Position numbers and translations under genes: made by a program | DNA from: Nocardia vaccinii NBRC 15922 | Lineage (GTDB): Bacteria > Actinomycetota > Actinomycetes > Mycobacteriales > Mycobacteriaceae | Direction: 5' to 3' | DNA: 32,223 nucleotides | Assembly: GCF_001613305.1 (NCBI RefSeq) | Contig: NZ_BDCC01000091.1 | Span: forward strand, 1 to 32,223 | The notes under the pieces: generated by a model | The model's input: the letters and a program-made list of their open reading frames with translations, nothing else | The model's database searches: none | Told to the model about the DNA's origin: nothing | Part shown: piece after piece, positions 8,046 to 16,411 of the stretch | How positions within the stretch are numbered: position 1 is the first letter of the stretch | How the letters are laid out: every line of letters starts with the position of its first letter

Positions 8046-8519
8046 TTACATCGATGGGTCGTTCCGTGGCATGAGGCGCATTGCGGAGACTACGATCTCG
8101 CGCCCGCATGCATCGCAGCACAGATGTGGGTGCGTGGCGTTGCCGCAGTCGGTGTGTATCAGCGCCCAGTCGTGGTCGTTCTCGGAGTCCAGGAACTGCT
8201 CACCCCACTGCTGAATCGCGAGGAAGATGGGGTACATCGCCCGGCCCTTCTCGGTGAGGCGGTACTCGTAGCGGTCAGGCTTGGACTGGTAGATCTGTCG
8301 GCGCAGGATCCCTTGGTCGACCAGTGAGGCGAGACGCTTTGTGAGCACGTTTCGGGAGATGCCCAAGTTGTGCTGGTAGTCGTCGAATCGATTGACGCCG
8401 AAGTATGTCTCGACCAGCAGTGCGAATGCCCAACGGTCGCTGAGGATCTCCAGGGTGTCCATGACGGCGGTCGACCTCTTCAGTAGCCGAGAACCGTCCC
8501 GCGCTCGCTCGGGATACAC
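8046..8519 (-). CDS. HxlR-family transcriptional regulator
   Basis: Winged-helix regulator of 157 aa. The HxlR core runs from about residue 18 to 110 (VMDTLEILSDRW, GISRNVLTKRL, KPDRYEYRLTEKG). A C-terminal tail holds C125, C134, C135 and C138 (CCDACG), which could bind zinc. The usual N-terminal CPV cysteine of many HxlR proteins is missing. The start is GTG 8519; a longer frame reaches 8723, but its extra N-terminus is low-complexity. A TATAGT lies about 10 nt upstream of the GTG, so the mRNA may be nearly leaderless. Its downstream neighbour, ligase 2, has two tandem palindromes in front of it, the likely binding sites. Confidence 0.87.
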   Translation of the reverse strand: MYPERARDGSRLLKRSTAVMDTLEILSDRWAFALLVETYFGVNRFDDYQHNLGISRNVLTKRLASLVDQGILRRQIYQSKPDRYEYRLTEKGRAMYPIFLAIQQWGEQFLDSENDHDWALIHTDCGNATHPHLCCDACGREIVVSAMRLMPRNDPSM

Positions 8520-9148
8520 GGCGCAACTATACCTGCGTGTAGGTGGCCGAATTGAATGTAGGGGCCGTCTGACCTTGATATTTCTCGTGGCTGATGTGCT
8601 TGCTGGCCGGGTCGGGGGCGGTGTTGGGGTGGGGTGGTCGATCAGGTTCGGTGGACCAAGGGGCGCTCGATACGCAGTCACCCTGTCACCAGCTTTCGCC
8701 ATCGTGGGTGGCTTCCGCGTCATGAAATGCCTTGTGGCGCTTCGGGTGGGGCTAACGGACGGGTCGCCGCACCCTGTGCTTCACGGCCCTCGAGCCGGCC
8801 GTCGCGCCAAGTGACCCTTGACACGTTTCTAATTTAACCTAAGAATGAAACTGCACCCTACCGATCGGTCGGCTGTGCAGATGAGAGCATAGATTTCGGC
8901 GACCAAGCATCCCACCAGCCTCTTCGGTACCGAGCGTCTCCATCGACCCGTTCGTTGCGGCAGTCGAGTCGCTTCTCAACCACGAAGGTGATCCTCTTGC
9001 AAGATCAGCACCGTCACACGCGTCCCTGCGATTGAACGCGAGCTTCCTGATCTGGACTGGTATTTCGCATTCGCCTACTGGTGAGGGGCGGTGGGTCTCG
9101 AAAGCATCTACGGCCGGACGGTTGCGGGGAACGCGGAATCCACAACCT
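8520..9148. other. Gene-poor stretch, possibly decayed TetR C-terminus
   Basis: No intact gene is seen in these 629 nt. About 8839-9148 follows directly after the stop of the truncated TetR frame. On the minus strand, fragments in more than one frame could be remains of its ligand-binding domain. The remainder up to the HxlR gene is G/C-rich with no recognisable product. An AT-rich patch at 8826-8850 resembles only half of the island operator. Confidence 0.45.
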
Positions 9149-9433
9149 TCACGCGGCATCGCTGAGAACTGTGGCCTCGGGTTCTTCGAGCATCGCCGAG
9201 TAGGCGATGAGGCTACGTTGAGACCCGCTGCGAAGCAGCTCCTCTTTTCCTCGGACATGGTGGTAGAGCGTTGATTTACGGGCGCCGGCCGCCGCGGGGA
9301 TGTCCGCCATCGATGTTCCGTCATACCCCCTCTGGAGGAAGGGTTCGACAGCGATGTCGACAAGTCGCTCGAGGTCGAGGCTCCTTCGGTTGTGCGAGGG
9401 GAGAGGTGTGTAGGGCGCGCGAGCGCTTTTCAT
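9149..9433 (-). pseudogene. TetR-family regulator truncated after the DNA-binding domain
   Basis: The 94-aa frame contains a TetR N-terminal helix-turn-helix (AVEPFLQRGYDGTSMADIP, then KSTLYHHVRGKEELL). It stops shortly after, where a TetR protein should continue for roughly 100 more residues of ligand-binding domain. It begins with ATG overlapping the stop of the upstream DUF7064/7065 gene by 4 nt, so it was the last gene of the ligase 3 operon. A frameshift or early stop near 9149 is likely. A functional HTH-only protein is possible but unusual. If the intact ancestor bound the island operator, this would be the lost local repressor; that is speculation. Confidence 0.7.
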
Positions 9434-10575
9434 CGATAGTCCCGCATGGGCAGTCCGAACTCAGGGAACTCACCGACCATCTCGATCTGTAGGCCACCCC
9501 AACCGGTGTCTCCCGTGTCCTCATCGACGATCCGTGCGATGTGCTCGCGGAGCTGATGAATGTCCGGCTGTATTTCGGGAACTGTCACGTCCGTAATCGT
9601 GTCACCTTCGATGTGCAGAGAGCCGCGGTTTTCGCCGTGGTAGTGCCCCCGGTAGCCGTTGTACAGGCCCGGCCCCAGGCAACTTGCTGTGTCGCCTACT
9701 GGTTCGATGCGAAAATGTCGACGCGAACCATCTGCAAAGCCGCACTCGAAGTGGACTACCTCGACCGCGCCCGACTCGTGGAACCGCGGACGCCATTCCA
9801 CATTTGTCGCATGAATGCGCCCGAGCTTCGGATCGAGGATCGATGTCGTGTTCTCGTCCTGACGACCTCGGTTGCTCGCGGCGTCCCAATGAGCGAGGTG
9901 CAGGGCGGTGGTGCCGGCAACAGTTTCGAGTCTTCCAGGCACCCAGAGCATCCGGAATCGACTGTTTGGCGTGATGCCACTGCTCGCCTTTTCGTCGGTT
10001 GCCAGCGGTCCGACGTTTGTCCGTGTGCCCCACGAGTGGTCGCGGATTCCGAAGGAAGCGTTCGCGTCGAGCAGGTACTGCTTTCCATGCACGGTCACCT
10101 GGCCATCGACCGCGCCGACCTGGATGTATCGTGTCACGTCCTCGGCGCGTCGGTATCCGCGTCGGATCGAATGGTGCTCGGGCGATGGCTCTGTCGCGCC
10201 GATGAACCGCAGATCGAAGGTTACGGGCTGAGCGTCGTTCGGTTCCAGGATTACGCGGACGGCGACGAGGGGCTCGACGACCTCGTATCGAAGGGGGCCG
10301 ACGATCGTCGTGTGCGGGTCCGGGAACAACCGCCGACTCGCGCGGACGTTGTATTGCGCTTTGCCTATTGATACGAGTCCGTAGGCGTCCATTACATTGC
10401 GATTGAGGTAGCGGCCCAAGCCGAAGGCTACCGCGACGTCTCCGGTGAGGTCCGTTCCGCGGAGGTAGACGCGCTCGCTCCAGGCGGGGTCGGAGGTTGA
10501 AACTGATGCGAATGTGTCATGGTGCTGGTGGATCAGCAGCTCGTCAGCGGCCGTCAGTTGTGCCGTCTCGGTCAT
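9430..10575 (-). CDS. DUF7064/DUF7065-type (lipocalin-like) protein
   Basis: A 381-aa cytoplasmic protein of the family recently called DUF7064/DUF7065, with a fold distantly like hydroxyneurosporene hydratase/AttH. The recognition is from remembered family patterns: an N-terminal DELLIHQH segment, GRYLNRNVMDAYG, then GPLRYEVVEPL and FGIRDHSWG. Several conserved His, Asp and Arg residues could form an active site, but no reaction is established for the family. It overlaps the phosphotransferase stop and the TetR start by 4 nt each, so it is tightly coupled. Such genes commonly sit beside phosphotransferase genes in actinobacterial catabolic clusters. Confidence 0.7.
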   Translation of the reverse strand: MTETAQLTAADELLIHQHHDTFASVSTSDPAWSERVYLRGTDLTGDVAVAFGLGRYLNRNVMDAYGLVSIGKAQYNVRASRRLFPDPHTTIVGPLRYEVVEPLVAVRVILEPNDAQPVTFDLRFIGATEPSPEHHSIRRGYRRAEDVTRYIQVGAVDGQVTVHGKQYLLDANASFGIRDHSWGTRTNVGPLATDEKASSGITPNSRFRMLWVPGRLETVAGTTALHLAHWDAASNRGRQDENTTSILDPKLGRIHATNVEWRPRFHESGAVEVVHFECGFADGSRRHFRIEPVGDTASCLGPGLYNGYRGHYHGENRGSLHIEGDTITDVTVPEIQPDIHQLREHIARIVDEDTGDTGWGGLQIEMVGEFPEFGLPMRDYR

Positions 10576-11681
10576 GCGAATACGCTCCAGGAGTTCAGGT
10601 CGTCGGCTGTCGCGACAGCGCGATCGAGCCAGGTCTCGGCCAGCTGGCGACCGCGATCGTCGATGTCGGTGGCACGCAGAATCGTGAGCATGTTGTGGAC
10701 GCCGTGGAAGACGCCCACTCGAAGCAGGTTTTCGGTAGCGCTCTCGTCGTGGCCGGTTACACCTAGTTCGAGCAGTCTGGTGTGATAGGCGCTCAGCAGT
10801 GCGTCCTGGTGCTGCCTGCGCAGGTGAGTTGGCACGGAGGCGCCGAGGAACATCCCAAGATCCCGAGCGGCGAAGCCGGGGGAGAAGGTCTGCCAGTCGA
10901 CCGCCACCGCGGTGGGTTCATTCTCGGGGAACAGCAGATTGTCGAGGCGGTAGTCGCCGTGAACCAGGCTGGCTGGTCCCCCCATACCCAGAAACCATTC
11001 ATCGGCGTGGGCTGCGAACAGTTGAACCAGTTCCAAGCCGCGGCCCTCGGCGAGGAGTTGGCCACGTTCGGTGAGGACCTCGACGTTTCTCCGCACCACT
11101 CGGCCGTAGAACTCTGCCTCACTCACACGAGTGGGGTGCTCGAATTCCTGCCCGTCCAGGATTCCCTTCAGTCCCCAAGAAGGGCCGTGTAGGCCCGCCA
11201 GTTGCGTGCACGCGGCGATCGACCGCTGCGCCGACGTACCGGAAAACTCGTTGCCGGCCGTCGAAGGGACGATGTCCTCGAGTAGCAGAGTGAAGTCATC
11301 GCCTGCCGAGCTCACCCATGAGGCAAAGCACCGCGGTGTTCGGATCTCCAGCTTCGGCGCATACCGGCTGTAGAAGATCACTTCAGCTGAGAAGAAGCCG
11401 GGACGTCCAGAAAAGCCGAACCCGACCCGGCCAGTGCGCCGGCCGCGCTCACCCGCGGTGGCGTATTTCATCACCAAGCTCGACGGTGCATCGGCTTGCT
11501 TGCCGCCCACAAATGCAAGTACCAGCCGCTGAGCCGTGCCGAGCATCCCATTGCCGATCCGGGTCGCTTCGAATCCGGCAATCTCGACCTGGTGTCCGGC
11601 GGCAATCAGCGTTTCGGTGAGCCAGTCGTTGGTTACCGCGTCGATCGACGTCGGCACCGCCTGTAGTCTCTGCTGCATCAT
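10572..11681 (-). CDS. Phosphotransferase (APH/EcKinase-like)
   Basis: Kinase-like protein of 369 aa with complete catalytic motifs, unlike the product of 2203-3612. The probable ATP-contacting Lys is K72 in LVMKY. The Brenner motif is H241-G-D243-Y-R-L-D-N248. The metal-binding Asp is D262 in VDWQTF. The start is ATG 11681, which overlaps the ligase 3 stop as ATGA; the frame is open far upstream but inside ligase 3. The adjacent ligase suggests it phosphorylates a hydroxyl of a CoA ester or free acid. LvaA of levulinate catabolism and ACAD10/11 are the precedents. Substrate and acceptor are unproven. Confidence 0.85.
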   Translation of the reverse strand: MMQQRLQAVPTSIDAVTNDWLTETLIAAGHQVEIAGFEATRIGNGMLGTAQRLVLAFVGGKQADAPSSLVMKYATAGERGRRTGRVGFGFSGRPGFFSAEVIFYSRYAPKLEIRTPRCFASWVSSAGDDFTLLLEDIVPSTAGNEFSGTSAQRSIAACTQLAGLHGPSWGLKGILDGQEFEHPTRVSEAEFYGRVVRRNVEVLTERGQLLAEGRGLELVQLFAAHADEWFLGMGGPASLVHGDYRLDNLLFPENEPTAVAVDWQTFSPGFAARDLGMFLGASVPTHLRRQHQDALLSAYHTRLLELGVTGHDESATENLLRVGVFHGVHNMLTILRATDIDDRGRQLAETWLDRAVATADDLNSWSVFA

Positions 11682-13297
11682 TCTCCGTTCGTCGACATCG
11701 GCATTCGGAGCTGGGGATACTCGCCACCCACGGCAAATGCTGTGACTCGGTAGCGCTGTATCTTCCGGCTCGGCGTCATGGGAAATTCGTCGGCCAGAAA
11801 GAAACTCACCGGTACTTTGAAGCGGGCCAGTCGCCGCGCACAGTGTGCGCGCAATTCCTCGGCCGGCGGCGGCTCGGTTGGACGATGTAGGCGAATCACA
11901 GCCCCTACCGCCTCGCCCAGGCGTGCGTCGGGCAACCCGACTGCTACGGCCTCGAGCACGGCGGGATGCTCGACGAGGCAGCTTTCGATCTCCGCGGGTG
12001 AAATGTTCTCGCCTCCGCGAATGATCATTTCCTTGACGCGGCCCGTGATCCGCAGGTGGCCTCGCTCGTTCACGAACCCGAGGTCGCCGGTTCGAAGCCA
12101 ACCGTCGCTGTCGATCGCCGCCCTGGTGGACTCGTCATCCCGGTAGTAGCCGAGCATCCGGCCGAAGCCCTTCGCTCGGACTTCCCCGATTTCTCCCGGG
12201 GAGACCTCACGCTCGGTCAGGGGATCGACGAGGCGTAGCCGAGTCAGCGGCAGTGGAGCGCCCACGGTTTGGAGTAGATCTTCGTCCGGCGTACCAGGGC
12301 GAGCCAGACAGATAACGGCGGACATCTCGGTCTGGCCGTAGACGTTGTGCACGGAGGCTTGGAACAGTTCGCGGGCTTGTTCGAGCAGGACCCGCGGGAC
12401 GTTCGCAGCACCGGTCGTCACCCACGGTATGACCGGCAGTCGACCGCCGCGTCGGGCTCCCTCCGCGATCAGGTCGTTGAGCATCGTTGTCACCGAGACC
12501 AGGTAACTGACGCTTTCGCGTGCGATCTGATCGAGTATCGACGCAGGATCGAAACGATCCACCATGATGATCGTCCCCCCGACCGACAAAGGACCGAGCG
12601 TTGAGCAGATACATCCCCCGGTGTGGAAAGCGGGAAGGGCTGAGAGGGCCACTGCCCCTTCGGGCACGTTGAGCGAGGAGAACAGGAAGCGGCCGTTGTT
12701 GACCATCGACCGATGCGTCAGGAGTGCTCCCTTCGGCTTTCCGGTGGTGCCGCTGGTGTACTGCAGCATCGCTGGACTGTCCGGATCGACCTCGGGCAAG
12801 TCGGTGGGGGTGGCTTGCCATTCGCCCGCGTCCTCGAGCGCGATTACATGACGTAAGTCGGGACATCGAGGTACAGCCTCCGCCACCACCGCTGCTACGT
12901 CGTGGCTGCGACTGGTGCTGGTGTGCAGCAGCAGCACTGCTTGTGAGTGCTGAATTGCGTAGATGAGCTCGTCGACGGTGAAGATCGGATTGATCGCCAC
13001 GAGGGTGACTCCAGCCAAGGCCGCACCCATCTGCACGATCGTCCACTCGATGACGTTCTGCGCCAGAATAGCGACGTGATCGCCGGGATTGGCGTGCTGA
13101 AGGATTCCCGCTGCAGCTTTGCGGGCTTGCCGGTCCAATTCGGCGTAGGTGAGCCGAACCTCGTCGCCGTCAGTCGTGGTCTGTCCCACAAGGGCTGTTC
13201 GGTCGGGCACCTGGGCTGCCCAATGTTCGAGCAGGCTCCCCACCGTGAAATCCCAGAGGCAAAGATCGGCTGCGCCGTCGCCCACTTCTACCGACAT
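11678..13297 (-). CDS. Acyl-CoA synthetase (AMP-forming), ligase 3
   Basis: ANL CoA ligase of 539 aa. The phosphate loop YTSGTTGKPKG is at residues 180-190. The hinge block GWLRTGD is followed by RVKEMIIRGGENISP. The C-terminal Lys is near 512 in TPSRKIQR. The start is ATG 13297 with GAGGAGG about 7 nt upstream; the frame continues upstream to 13381 without sense. It is the first gene of the four-gene minus-strand operon reaching 9149. It is divergent from the MaoC operon, with 336 nt between the start codons and one operator on each side. The truncated ligase remnant at 17206-17522 resembles it at both ends. Confidence 0.92.
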   Translation of the reverse strand: MSVEVGDGAADLCLWDFTVGSLLEHWAAQVPDRTALVGQTTTDGDEVRLTYAELDRQARKAAAGILQHANPGDHVAILAQNVIEWTIVQMGAALAGVTLVAINPIFTVDELIYAIQHSQAVLLLHTSTSRSHDVAAVVAEAVPRCPDLRHVIALEDAGEWQATPTDLPEVDPDSPAMLQYTSGTTGKPKGALLTHRSMVNNGRFLFSSLNVPEGAVALSALPAFHTGGCICSTLGPLSVGGTIIMVDRFDPASILDQIARESVSYLVSVTTMLNDLIAEGARRGGRLPVIPWVTTGAANVPRVLLEQARELFQASVHNVYGQTEMSAVICLARPGTPDEDLLQTVGAPLPLTRLRLVDPLTEREVSPGEIGEVRAKGFGRMLGYYRDDESTRAAIDSDGWLRTGDLGFVNERGHLRITGRVKEMIIRGGENISPAEIESCLVEHPAVLEAVAVGLPDARLGEAVGAVIRLHRPTEPPPAEELRAHCARRLARFKVPVSFFLADEFPMTPSRKIQRYRVTAFAVGGEYPQLRMPMSTNGE

Positions 13298-13371
13298 TGA
13301 TCGGCACCTCCTCATGACCCTTCGCTGGGCGTCAAGCCGAGCAGCAGGCGACCTGCCGTTTGGTCGGGCAT

Positions 13372-13400
13372 ATTTAATCAATATTCGAAAAAATCGTCAA
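13372..13400 (-). promoter_or_regulatory. Promoter of ligase 3 operon with a diverged operator copy
   Basis: On the minus strand TTGACG (13400-13395), a 17-nt spacer and TTAAAT (13377-13372) make a plausible promoter. TAATCAA-TAT-TCGAAAA (plus strand, 13375-13391) lies over the spacer and -10. It matches the island palindrome at 11 of 14 arm positions, so it is the weakest of the six copies. Confidence 0.5.
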
Positions 13401-13575
13401 GAGGAGGGGTGGGGCCGGTGTGCCGGGTGGCGTCGCGAACCGTGGCCGCTCGTGGCTCGTCGGCGCCCCTGGTTCAGTGTGGTCAGTGTGGAGTTCCCCT
13501 GTTCCAGTAGGTGTGGGTGGCCGGTTGGGTGCGCTGACTGGCGTCGGGGTCGATCTCGGTTGCAGGCTCGAAGTA

Positions 13576-13610
13576 TTGACCGATCCATCATTCGAATCTA
13601 TATTAAATTC
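13576..13610 (+). promoter_or_regulatory. Main operon promoter with operator over the -10 box
   Basis: A near-consensus promoter: TTGACC at 13576-13581, 17-nt spacer, TATATT at 13599-13604. The palindrome GAATCTA-TAT-TAAATTC covers 13594-13610 and would occlude RNA polymerase. Transcription should start near 13611, leaving a short leader with AGGAG before the GTG start at 13634. The layout is identical to that at 26464. Confidence 0.8.
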
Positions 13611-13633
13611 AAAGCCTAGTGAGGAGTGTTGAC

Positions 13634-14086
13634 GTGCGAGTTTTCGCCGATATCGAGGAGTTCGCCGCTGCGGCGGGGACCTCTCTGGGAACCAGTGACT
13701 GGCTCGTGATCGATCAGAAGCGGATCGACACCTTCGCGGATGCGACCGGTGATCACCAGTGGATCCATGTGGATTCCGAGCGAGCCGCCGAGGGCCCCTT
13801 CGGGGGAACCATCGCGCACGGGCTGCTGACGCTATCGCTGTTGCCGGTGCTCAACCATGAGCTGTACTCGATCGAAAAGCTGTCCATGGCAGTGAATTAC
13901 GGCCTGGACAAGGTTCGGTTCATCTCGCCGGTGCCGGTGGGCTCGCGTGTGCGAGCGACGACGGGCATCGACTCCGTCGACGAGGTTCCTGGCGGTATCC
14001 AGGCCAAGATGACGACCACCATCGAGATGGAGGGAGTGCCCAAGCCGGCTTGTGTCGCTCAGTCGATTGCGCGGTTCGTCGCATGA
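13634..14086 (+). CDS. MaoC-like (R)-specific enoyl-CoA hydratase
   Basis: Hot-dog-fold hydratase of 150 aa, NodN/MaoC type. It should add water to a 2-enoyl-CoA to give an (R)-3-hydroxyacyl-CoA. The catalytic region is clear: FADATGDHQWIHVD (D40, H45) followed by GGTIAHGLLTLSLL. The start is GTG 13634, with AGGAG at 13622-13626; the GTG at 13619 would place the Shine-Dalgarno inside the gene. It is the first gene of the main plus-strand operon. The matching (R)-hydroxyacyl dehydrogenase is probably the MFE-2-like SDR at 28493. Confidence 0.9.
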   Translation: MRVFADIEEFAAAAGTSLGTSDWLVIDQKRIDTFADATGDHQWIHVDSERAAEGPFGGTIAHGLLTLSLLPVLNHELYSIEKLSMAVNYGLDKVRFISPVPVGSRVRATTGIDSVDEVPGGIQAKMTTTIEMEGVPKPACVAQSIARFVA

Positions 14087-14823
14087 GCGCCCGTCTGCTC
14101 GAGGGGAGGGCAGCCGTCGTCACCGGCGCGGCGGGTGGTATCGGTCTGGCAATCGCACGGCTGTTCCATGAGCATGGAGCCGCTGTCGTTCTGGCCGACC
14201 TGAATGTCGCCGGCGCGCAGGCTGCAGCCGAATCGGTGGGGGAACGCGCAATCGGGATCGGCTGTGACGTGACGGACGAGAGCTCAGTCCAGGACCTTGT
14301 CGACGATACGGTGCGGTGGGCCGGTGGGTTGGACGTATTCGTCAACAACGCCGGGGTCACTCGGGATGCTTCTCTACGCAAGATGACAGTATCGGACTTC
14401 GACACCGTCATCTCCGTACATCTTCGTGGCACCTGGCTCGGCCTTCGGGCTGCGTCGGCGGTGATGCGGGACGCCGGCGGCGGAGCCGTCGTCAACATGT
14501 CTTCGCTATCCGGAAAGTCCGGCAACCCTGGGCAGACGAACTACAGTGCCGCCAAGGCCGGCATCGTCGGCATGACGAAGGCGAGCGCAAAAGAGCTGGC
14601 GCACAAGAACGTACGCGTGAATGCGATCCAGCCGGGCCTGATCCGAACTGCGATGACCGAGGCGATGCCGCCGGAGGTGTTCGCCGAGCGCGAGGCCGCC
14701 ATTCCGATGAAGCGTGCCGGACATCCACACGAGGTGGCCGGCGCGGCGCTGTTCCTCGCCTCGGATCTGTCCAGCTACATGACAGGCGCCGTGCTGGAAG
14801 TCGGAGGGGGGCGGTTGATGTGA
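14083..14823 (+). CDS. Short-chain dehydrogenase/reductase, FabG-like (SDR 2)
   Basis: NAD(P)-dependent SDR of 246 aa with TGAAGGIG at residues 14-21 and NNAG at 88-91. The catalytic Ser is at 140/141, with Y154 and K158. The PGLIRTAMT and GGGRLM segments fit the 3-oxoacyl reductase/3-hydroxyacyl-CoA dehydrogenase branch. The start is ATG 14083, overlapping the MaoC stop (ATGA). Its GTGA overlap with the next gene shows tight coupling. A likely partner of MaoC in oxidising 3-hydroxyacyl-CoA, though a diol dehydrogenase role cannot be excluded. Confidence 0.92.
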   Translation: MSARLLEGRAAVVTGAAGGIGLAIARLFHEHGAAVVLADLNVAGAQAAAESVGERAIGIGCDVTDESSVQDLVDDTVRWAGGLDVFVNNAGVTRDASLRKMTVSDFDTVISVHLRGTWLGLRAASAVMRDAGGGAVVNMSSLSGKSGNPGQTNYSAAKAGIVGMTKASAKELAHKNVRVNAIQPGLIRTAMTEAMPPEVFAEREAAIPMKRAGHPHEVAGAALFLASDLSSYMTGAVLEVGGGRLM

Positions 14824-15623
14824 CCGAATCGCAGGTGCAGCCTGATCATGATGGGCCATCGCCGGATGTCGTATTGACGGACGTGAGTGACGGCATCGGA
14901 ACCATCACCCTGAACCGGCCCGAACGCATGAACGCGATCACCGTCGAACTCGGTGCCGAGTTGCACCAGGCGCTCATGGAGTGTGCCGCGAAAGCCAGGA
15001 TTGTCGTCATCCGCGGAAGCGGGGGGAACTTCTGCGCAGGCGGAGATTTTCACGAACTCGAGCGGTTGCGCGAGATCGGCCGCACCGCGATGGAGCCGCT
15101 GTTCGCCAATTTCCGGGCCGCCTGCGACTCGATTGCCGAGCTGCCGGTACCGGTGATCTGCGCTGTCGAAGGTTTCGCCACCGCCGGTGGATTCGAGCTC
15201 GTACAGGCTGCGGATATCGTGCTCGTCCACGAAAACGCCGTACTGGCCGACATTCATTCGAAATATGGGCAGGTGCCGGGGGGCGGTAGTACGCAGCGTC
15301 TTGCACGCCTGGTCGGCAGGCAACGCGCACTGGCGCACATCCTGACCGGGGATCGGTTGACTGCTGATGCGGCGATCGCCTGGGGTCTGGCGTACCGCAA
15401 GTACACCGCAGCCGAGTTCGAGGCGGGGGTGCGTAGCTTTGCTGAGCGGCTGGCGACCCGGAACCCGACTGCGTTGGCAAAGACCAAACATCTCGTCTAT
15501 CGCGGGCTGTGCACGTCACTGGCCGAGGGGCTGGATTTCGAATTAGAAGCGGTCCTCGACCATCTCACGAGCCGGTCCGCAGGTGACGGCATCGACTCGT
15601 TCACAGCAGGGAGCAATCGATGA
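14820..15623 (+). CDS. Enoyl-CoA hydratase/isomerase (crotonase 1)
   Basis: Crotonase-fold protein of 267 aa. The oxyanion-hole motif CAGGD is at residues 72-76. The first hydratase glutamate is kept (GGFEL, E126), but the second glutamate position is occupied by H146 in DIHSKYGQVPGGG. It begins with GTG 14820 overlapping the SDR 2 stop. It could be a hydratase, isomerase, retro-aldolase or hydrolase of CoA esters. It is the only one of the four crotonases in the window that keeps a catalytic Glu at either hydratase position. Confidence 0.88.
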   Translation: MTESQVQPDHDGPSPDVVLTDVSDGIGTITLNRPERMNAITVELGAELHQALMECAAKARIVVIRGSGGNFCAGGDFHELERLREIGRTAMEPLFANFRAACDSIAELPVPVICAVEGFATAGGFELVQAADIVLVHENAVLADIHSKYGQVPGGGSTQRLARLVGRQRALAHILTGDRLTADAAIAWGLAYRKYTAAEFEAGVRSFAERLATRNPTALAKTKHLVYRGLCTSLAEGLDFELEAVLDHLTSRSAGDGIDSFTAGSNR

Positions 15624-16411
15624 CGGAACTGGTTTGTGTCGAGGTCGACGAAAACAACGTTGCACACGTGCGGCTCAACAGCCCTGAGACTTCGAACGGC
15701 ATGGATGTGCCGTTTCTGAAGGCGCTGCATGCGGCCATTCTTCGGGTCCACGGCGATCCGACGGTCCGCGCTGTCTTGTTGTCCGGTGCGGGCAAGAACT
15801 TCTGCGCCGGTGGCAACGTGAAGGTGTTCGCTTCGAAGGGTGAGCAACTTCCGGACTATCTGCGTGAGGCGACCGCGTGGTTGCAGATCGCGGTGTCGGC
15901 GCTCACTCAGTTGAACGTCCCTGTGATTGCCTCGGTGCACGGATTCGCCGCGGGTGGTGCTGGTTTCGGGCTCGTGTGTGCCGCGGACTTCGTCATCGCG
16001 GCGGATACGGCGAAATTCATGTCGGGTGCGGTGCGGGTCGGAATGGCCCCGGATGCTGGTGTCTCCGTGACATTGACCCAGTTGGTCGGCCTGCGTAAGG
16101 CGATGCACATTCTGCTGGCGAACCCGGTCATCGATGCGGCGGAAGCACTGGAGATCGGTCTGTTGACCAAGGTGGTGTCCGAGGGCGGCCTTGCGTCCGA
16201 ATCTATCTCTTACGCAGCGCAATTCGCGGCCAGCGCACCCAAGGCCATCGCGGCGACCAAACGCCTCGTCTGGGGCGGTGTCGGAGCGACTCTGGCCGAA
16301 CGATTGCCCGAGGAAGCCCGGACTGTATCCGAACTCTCCGGTACCGCCGACTCCCGAGAAGGACTCGCGGCGGTACTGGAGCGACGTGCACCGCAGTTTC
16401 GGGGTGAATGA
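15620..16411 (+). CDS. Enoyl-CoA isomerase-like protein (crotonase 2)
   Basis: Crotonase-fold protein of 263 aa with oxyanion motif FCAGGN at residues 61-66. Both hydratase glutamates are missing (GAGFGLV near 117; A137). Asp145 is present in MAPDAG, as in PaaG and delta3-delta2 enoyl-CoA isomerases. It is therefore more likely an isomerase than a hydratase. It is coupled to crotonase 1 by an ATGA overlap and to crotonase 3 by another, and probably shifts a double bond in a ring or side-chain intermediate. Confidence 0.87.
   Translation: MTELVCVEVDENNVAHVRLNSPETSNGMDVPFLKALHAAILRVHGDPTVRAVLLSGAGKNFCAGGNVKVFASKGEQLPDYLREATAWLQIAVSALTQLNVPVIASVHGFAAGGAGFGLVCAADFVIAADTAKFMSGAVRVGMAPDAGVSVTLTQLVGLRKAMHILLANPVIDAAEALEIGLLTKVVSEGGLASESISYAAQFAASAPKAIAATKRLVWGGVGATLAERLPEEARTVSELSGTADSREGLAAVLERRAPQFRGE

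Larger units (their letters stand above)
13298..13633. other. Divergent promoter region between ligase 3 and MaoC operons
   Basis: The 336 nt contain no gene. AT-rich promoter patches lie at 13370-13395 (minus) and 13576-13610 (plus), separated by about 180 nt of G-rich sequence in which nothing was recognised. Confidence 0.6.

Noticed and set aside
8525..8540. ACCTGCGTGTAGGT inverted repeat upstream of the HxlR gene as an autoregulatory site
   Set aside because: Only 4-bp arms, and unlike the tandem AGTTCTC palindromes that are the stronger HxlR candidates.
8830..8846. TAATTTA-ACC-TAAGAAT as a seventh copy of the island operator
   Set aside because: Only the left arm matches; the right arm matches at three positions and there is no clear promoter or gene start close by.
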